Shown piece by piece: positions 61,016 to 64,000 of a stretch of 64,000 nt of DNA. The stretch comes from Streptomyces venezuelae (GTDB lineage Bacteria > Actinomycetota > Actinomycetes > Streptomycetales > Streptomycetaceae), in contig NZ_CP029192.1 of the NCBI RefSeq assembly GCF_008642315.1, positions 3,224,001-3,288,000 of the forward strand, given 5' to 3'. The first letter of the stretch is position 1. The number at the start of each line of letters is the position of its first letter. A program made the translations under genes and the position numbers. Below the pieces are notes generated by a model. The model had not been told where the DNA came from, made no database searches, and worked only from the letters and a program-made list of their open reading frames with translations.

Positions 61016-62182
61016 TCACGCCGCGTGCACGACGTCCTTCTCCTCCGCGAAGTGGCACGCCGACTCATGCGCCGCCGGGGTGTCCTGACCCTTGAAGCGC
61101 TCGGGGATCGCGAGCAGCGGGGTCTCCTTCGCGCACTTGTCCTCCGCCTTCCAGCAGCGTGTGCGGAAGCGGCAGCCCGAGGGCGGGTTCGCCGGGGACG
61201 GGACGTCGCCGGAGAGGATGATCCGCTCGCGGCCCTCGCGGGCCTCCGGGTCCGGGACGGGGACCGCGGAGAGCAGCGCCTGCGTGTAGGGGTGCGTCGG
61301 GTGCTCGTAGATCTGCTCGTCCGAGCCGATCTCCGCCATCTTCCCGAGGTACATCACGCCCACGCGGTCCGAGATGTGCCGGACGATCGACAGGTCGTGC
61401 GCGATGAAGAGGTAGGACAGGTTGAACTCGTCCTGGAGCTTCTCCATCAGGTTGATGACCTGGGCCTGGACGGAGACGTCCAGGGCCGAGACCGGCTCGT
61501 CGCAGATGATGATCTCGGGGTTGAGGGCCAGACCGCGCGCGATGCCGATGCGCTGGCGCTGACCGCCCGAGAACTGGTGCGGGTAGCGGTTGATGTACTC
61601 GGGGTTGAGGCCCACCACGTCCAAGAGGTCCTGGACCTTCTGTCGCCGCGAACCCTTCGGGGCCACCTCGGGGTGGATCTCGAAGGGCTCCCCGATGATG
61701 TCGCCCACCGTCATACGGGGGTTCAGGGACGTGTAGGGGTCCTGGAACACCATCTGGATGTTGCGGCGGACCGCCTTCAGCGCGCGCCCGGACAGCTTGG
61801 TGATGTCCTGGCCCTTGTAGAAGACCTCGCCCGCCGTGGCGCGTTCCAGGGTCATGAGGAGCTTCGCGACCGTGGACTTGCCACAGCCGGACTCTCCCAC
61901 GATGCCCAGCGTCTCGCCCTGGTACAGGTCGAAGGAGATGCCGTCGACCGCCTTGACCGCGCCGATCTGCTTCTTGATCAGGATTCCCTGGGTGAGAGGG
62001 AAGTGCTTGACCAGGTTGCGGACCTGCAGGATCGGCTCGCCGCGCTCGACCGGCGCCTCGATCGCCGCGACGGCCTCGTCGGCCGTGGCGGCGTCCACCG
62101 TCTCCACGTCGGAGACGTTCGGGGTGGCGTCGGCGGGCTCGTCCGACTTCGAGAGCTTCGAAGCCTTCGTCGGCTCAGCCAT
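61016..62182 (-). CDS. Oligopeptide ABC importer ATPase, OppF/DppF type (operon 3)
   Basis: The 388-residue ATPase has Walker [10 protein letters not shown], signature FSGGQRQR, Walker B IIICDEP and the extension [26 protein letters not shown]. Compared with the operon 1 copy it has a 40-residue acidic N-terminal extension (SKSDEPADATPNVSDVETVDA). Otherwise it is nearly the same protein. ATG 62182 lies in an eight-base overlap with the preceding ATPase gene; the open frame upstream to 62419 is inside that gene. Confidence 0.9.
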   Translation of the reverse strand: MAEPTKASKLSKSDEPADATPNVSDVETVDAATADEAVAAIEAPVERGEPILQVRNLVKHFPLTQGILIKKQIGAVKAVDGISFDLYQGETLGIVGESGCGKSTVAKLLMTLERATAGEVFYKGQDITKLSGRALKAVRRNIQMVFQDPYTSLNPRMTVGDIIGEPFEIHPEVAPKGSRRQKVQDLLDVVGLNPEYINRYPHQFSGGQRQRIGIARGLALNPEIIICDEPVSALDVSVQAQVINLMEKLQDEFNLSYLFIAHDLSIVRHISDRVGVMYLGKMAEIGSDEQIYEHPTHPYTQALLSAVPVPDPEAREGRERIILSGDVPSPANPPSGCRFRTRCWKAEDKCAKETPLLAIPERFKGQDTPAAHESACHFAEEKDVVHAA

Positions 62183-63236
62183 GGATCGTCTCCTTCCAGA
62201 AGTGGCACGCGCTGCCGCGGCCCGGCAGCTCCGCGCCGTCCTGCTCGGTGACCGGCACGAGCGCCGGGATCTCCGTGCGGCAGATGTCCTGCGCCTTGGG
62301 GCAGCGCGGGTTGAACGCGCAACCGCCGGGGATCTTGAGCAGGTTGGGCGGCAGGCCCTTGATCGCGTAGAGCTCCTGGCCCTTCTGGTCCAGGCGCGGG
62401 ATCGAGTCGAGGAGTCCACGGGTGTACGGATGCGCGGGGCGCTTGTACAGCTCGTGGACAGGCGCCGTCTCGACGATCCGGCCCGCGTACATGACCGCGA
62501 TCTTGTCCGCGACGTCGGCGACGACGCCGAGGTCGTGGGTGATCAGGATCAGGCCCATGTTGTACTCGCGCTGGAGCTCGGCCAGCAGGTCCATGACCTG
62601 CGCCTGGACCGTCACGTCGAGCGCCGTGGTGGGCTCGTCCGCGATGATCAGGTCCGGCTCAAGGGCGAGCGCCATCGCGATCATGATGCGCTGGCGCATA
62701 CCGCCGGAGAACTGGTGCGGGTAGTCGTTCACCCGCTCCTTGGCCGCCGGGATCTTGACCTTCTCCATCAGCTCGATGGCCTTGGTCTTGGCTTCCTTGC
62801 GGCTCATGCCCTCGTGCACCCGGAACATCTCGCCGAGCTGGTAGCCCACCGAGAGGACGGGGTTGAGCGAGGACAGCGCGTCCTGGAAGATCATCGCGAT
62901 CTTGCGGCCGCGGATCTTCCTGCGCTCCTCGTTGGACATCTTCAGCATGTCCTGGCCGCGGAAGAGGATCTCGCCCTGCGGGATCTTTCCGGGCGGCATG
63001 TCGAGGATGCCCATGATCGCCTGAGCGGTCACGGACTTGCCGGAGCCCGACTCGCCGAGGACGGCGAGCGTCTCGCCCGCGTCCACGCTGTAGTTCACGC
63101 CGTTGACGGCCTTGACCACGCCCTCACGGGTGTGGAACTCGACGTGGAGATCCTTCACGTCGAGGAGCCGGCCGCTCTTCTCCTCGCCCGAGCGGGGGGC
63201 GGGGACAGAGTCTGTCTTGAGGTCGATGCTGGTCAC
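62175..63236 (-). CDS. Oligopeptide ABC importer ATPase, OppD/DppD type (operon 3)
   Basis: The 353-residue ATPase has Walker [11 protein letters not shown], signature FSGGMRQR, Walker B LIIADEP and the Cys-rich extension GCAFNPRCPKAQDICRTEIPAL. It is a close paralog of the protein at 45974-47020. The GTG start at 63236 follows gaggcgtac by a few bases and lies 11 bases after the permease stop. Confidence 0.9.
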   Translation of the reverse strand: MTSIDLKTDSVPAPRSGEEKSGRLLDVKDLHVEFHTREGVVKAVNGVNYSVDAGETLAVLGESGSGKSVTAQAIMGILDMPPGKIPQGEILFRGQDMLKMSNEERRKIRGRKIAMIFQDALSSLNPVLSVGYQLGEMFRVHEGMSRKEAKTKAIELMEKVKIPAAKERVNDYPHQFSGGMRQRIMIAMALALEPDLIIADEPTTALDVTVQAQVMDLLAELQREYNMGLILITHDLGVVADVADKIAVMYAGRIVETAPVHELYKRPAHPYTRGLLDSIPRLDQKGQELYAIKGLPPNLLKIPGGCAFNPRCPKAQDICRTEIPALVPVTEQDGAELPGRGSACHFWKETIHG

Positions 63237-63247
63237 GTACGCCTCCC

Positions 63248-64000
63248 TCAGCGCAGCTTCGGGTCGAGGGCTTCGCGTACGGCGTCACCCATCATGATGA
63301 ACGCCAGCACCGTGATACTCAGCATTCCTGCCGGGAAGAACAGCGTGTGCGGGTTGTTCCGGATGTCCTGCGTCGCCTTGGAGATGTCGCCACCCCAGGA
63401 GATGGCGTCGTCGGCGAGACCGAGGCCCAGGTACGACAGCGTCGACTCCGCCACGATGTACGTGCCGAGCGAGATGGTCGCCACGACGATCACCGGAGCG
63501 AGCGCGTTCGGCAGGATGTGGCGGAACAGGATCCGCTTCGTCCCGGCGCCGAGCGCGCGCGCCGCCACCACGTAGTCGGCGTGCTTGGTCGTGATGACCG
63601 CGCCGCGCATCACGCGGGTGATCTGTGTCCAGCCCAGGAAGGCCAGCGCGCCCATGACCACCCACACGGTGCGGTTGGTGAAGGCGTTCAGGACGACCAT
63701 GGCGCCGAGCAGGAACGGAATGCCGAAGAACACGTCGGTGAGACGGGAGATGATGCTGTCCCAGAAGCCGCCGAAGTAGCCCGCGAGCATGCCCATCAGG
63801 CCGCCGAAGAGGGTGACCAGGATGGTCACGCCGAGACCGACGGTGATGGAGTTGCGCGTTCCGTAGATCACGCGCGAGTAGATGCTGCGGCCCTGCCGGT
63901 CGTACCCGAACCAGTCGGCCTGGAAGAAGTGGCCGAGGTTCGGCTTCTTCAGGAAGTCGTTCGCCAGGTCGGCGGACGTCGGGTCGACGGTGGTGAAGAG
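63248..64000 (-). CDS. Oligopeptide ABC importer permease, OppC/DppC type (operon 3, partial)
   Basis: The 250 codons present are the C-terminal part of a DppC-type permease; the start lies beyond the right edge. It shows the periplasmic segment HFFQADWFGYDRQGRSIYSRVIYGTRNS, four to five membrane helices, the EAA loop YVVAARALGAGTKRILFRHILPNALAP and the C-terminus VREALDPKLR. It is a paralog of 47027-48001. The DppB and binding-protein genes of this operon are expected further right. Confidence 0.88.
   Translation of the reverse strand, partial: LFTTVDPTSADLANDFLKKPNLGHFFQADWFGYDRQGRSIYSRVIYGTRNSITVGLGVTILVTLFGGLMGMLAGYFGGFWDSIISRLTDVFFGIPFLLGAMVVLNAFTNRTVWVVMGALAFLGWTQITRVMRGAVITTKHADYVVAARALGAGTKRILFRHILPNALAPVIVVATISLGTYIVAESTLSYLGLGLADDAISWGGDISKATQDIRNNPHTLFFPAGMLSITVLAFIMMGDAVREALDPKLR

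Overview
The window is high-GC actinobacterial chromosome, almost certainly Streptomyces. The evidence is GC-rich third codon positions, frequent GTG and TTG starts, mycothiol (mshB) and Tat genes, a bldK-type oligopeptide importer, and gene order that follows both the S. coelicolor core around SCO5112-SCO5167 and the Mycobacterium tuberculosis block Rv1177-Rv1239. No rRNA, tRNA, CRISPR array or insertion sequence was found.

Left end (1-5916), accessory: the first 135 codons of a type I polyketide synthase ketosynthase (minus strand) lie divergent to a four-gene operon for a fusicoccane-type diterpene. The operon encodes a GGPP synthase, a CotB2-like cyclooctat-9-en-7-ol synthase and two cytochromes P450, in the same order as the cyclooctatin genes cotB1-B2-B3-B4.

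Conserved core (5913-50622): MarC and PHP proteins, a zinc-ribbon protein, an MFS exporter and a SUFU-domain protein. Then a magnesium-related group (CorA, a membrane-less MgtE_N/CBS protein, DUF1003), Mrp, and the envelope-stress block sigma/anti-sigma/HtrA/TatB with a divergent O-methyltransferase. Next come DUF3117, enoyl-CoA hydratase, Tag, a DivIVA-like protein, a FolP2-type protein, a LOG-family protein, DapE and DapC (lysine/peptidoglycan pathway) and ferredoxin. These are followed by a GNAT protein, two tandem SirB1-like proteins, a two-component/ABC operon, a VanW-type envelope protein with RGD and collagen-like repeats, MshB, an S9 peptidase and a first oligopeptide ABC operon.

Right part (51007-64000): the bldKABCDE-like operon (peptide import needed for aerial growth in S. 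coelicolor) runs divergently from the first oligopeptide operon. It is followed by a small accessory patch: GNAT, a frameshifted Uma2 gene, a SigE-family ECF sigma with a co-transcribed membrane protein, another GNAT and a small secreted protein. A third oligopeptide ABC operon then runs off the end of the window. Its ATPase pair closely matches that of the first operon, so bldK is bracketed by long direct repeats.

Most informative oddities: the terpene cluster next to a PKS; an O-methyltransferase whose only sensible start is ATT; the Uma2 frameshift in a run of six C; a tandem array of an intergenic repeat; perfect inverted repeats in three promoter or intergenic regions; and the RGD/collagen-like low-complexity domain.
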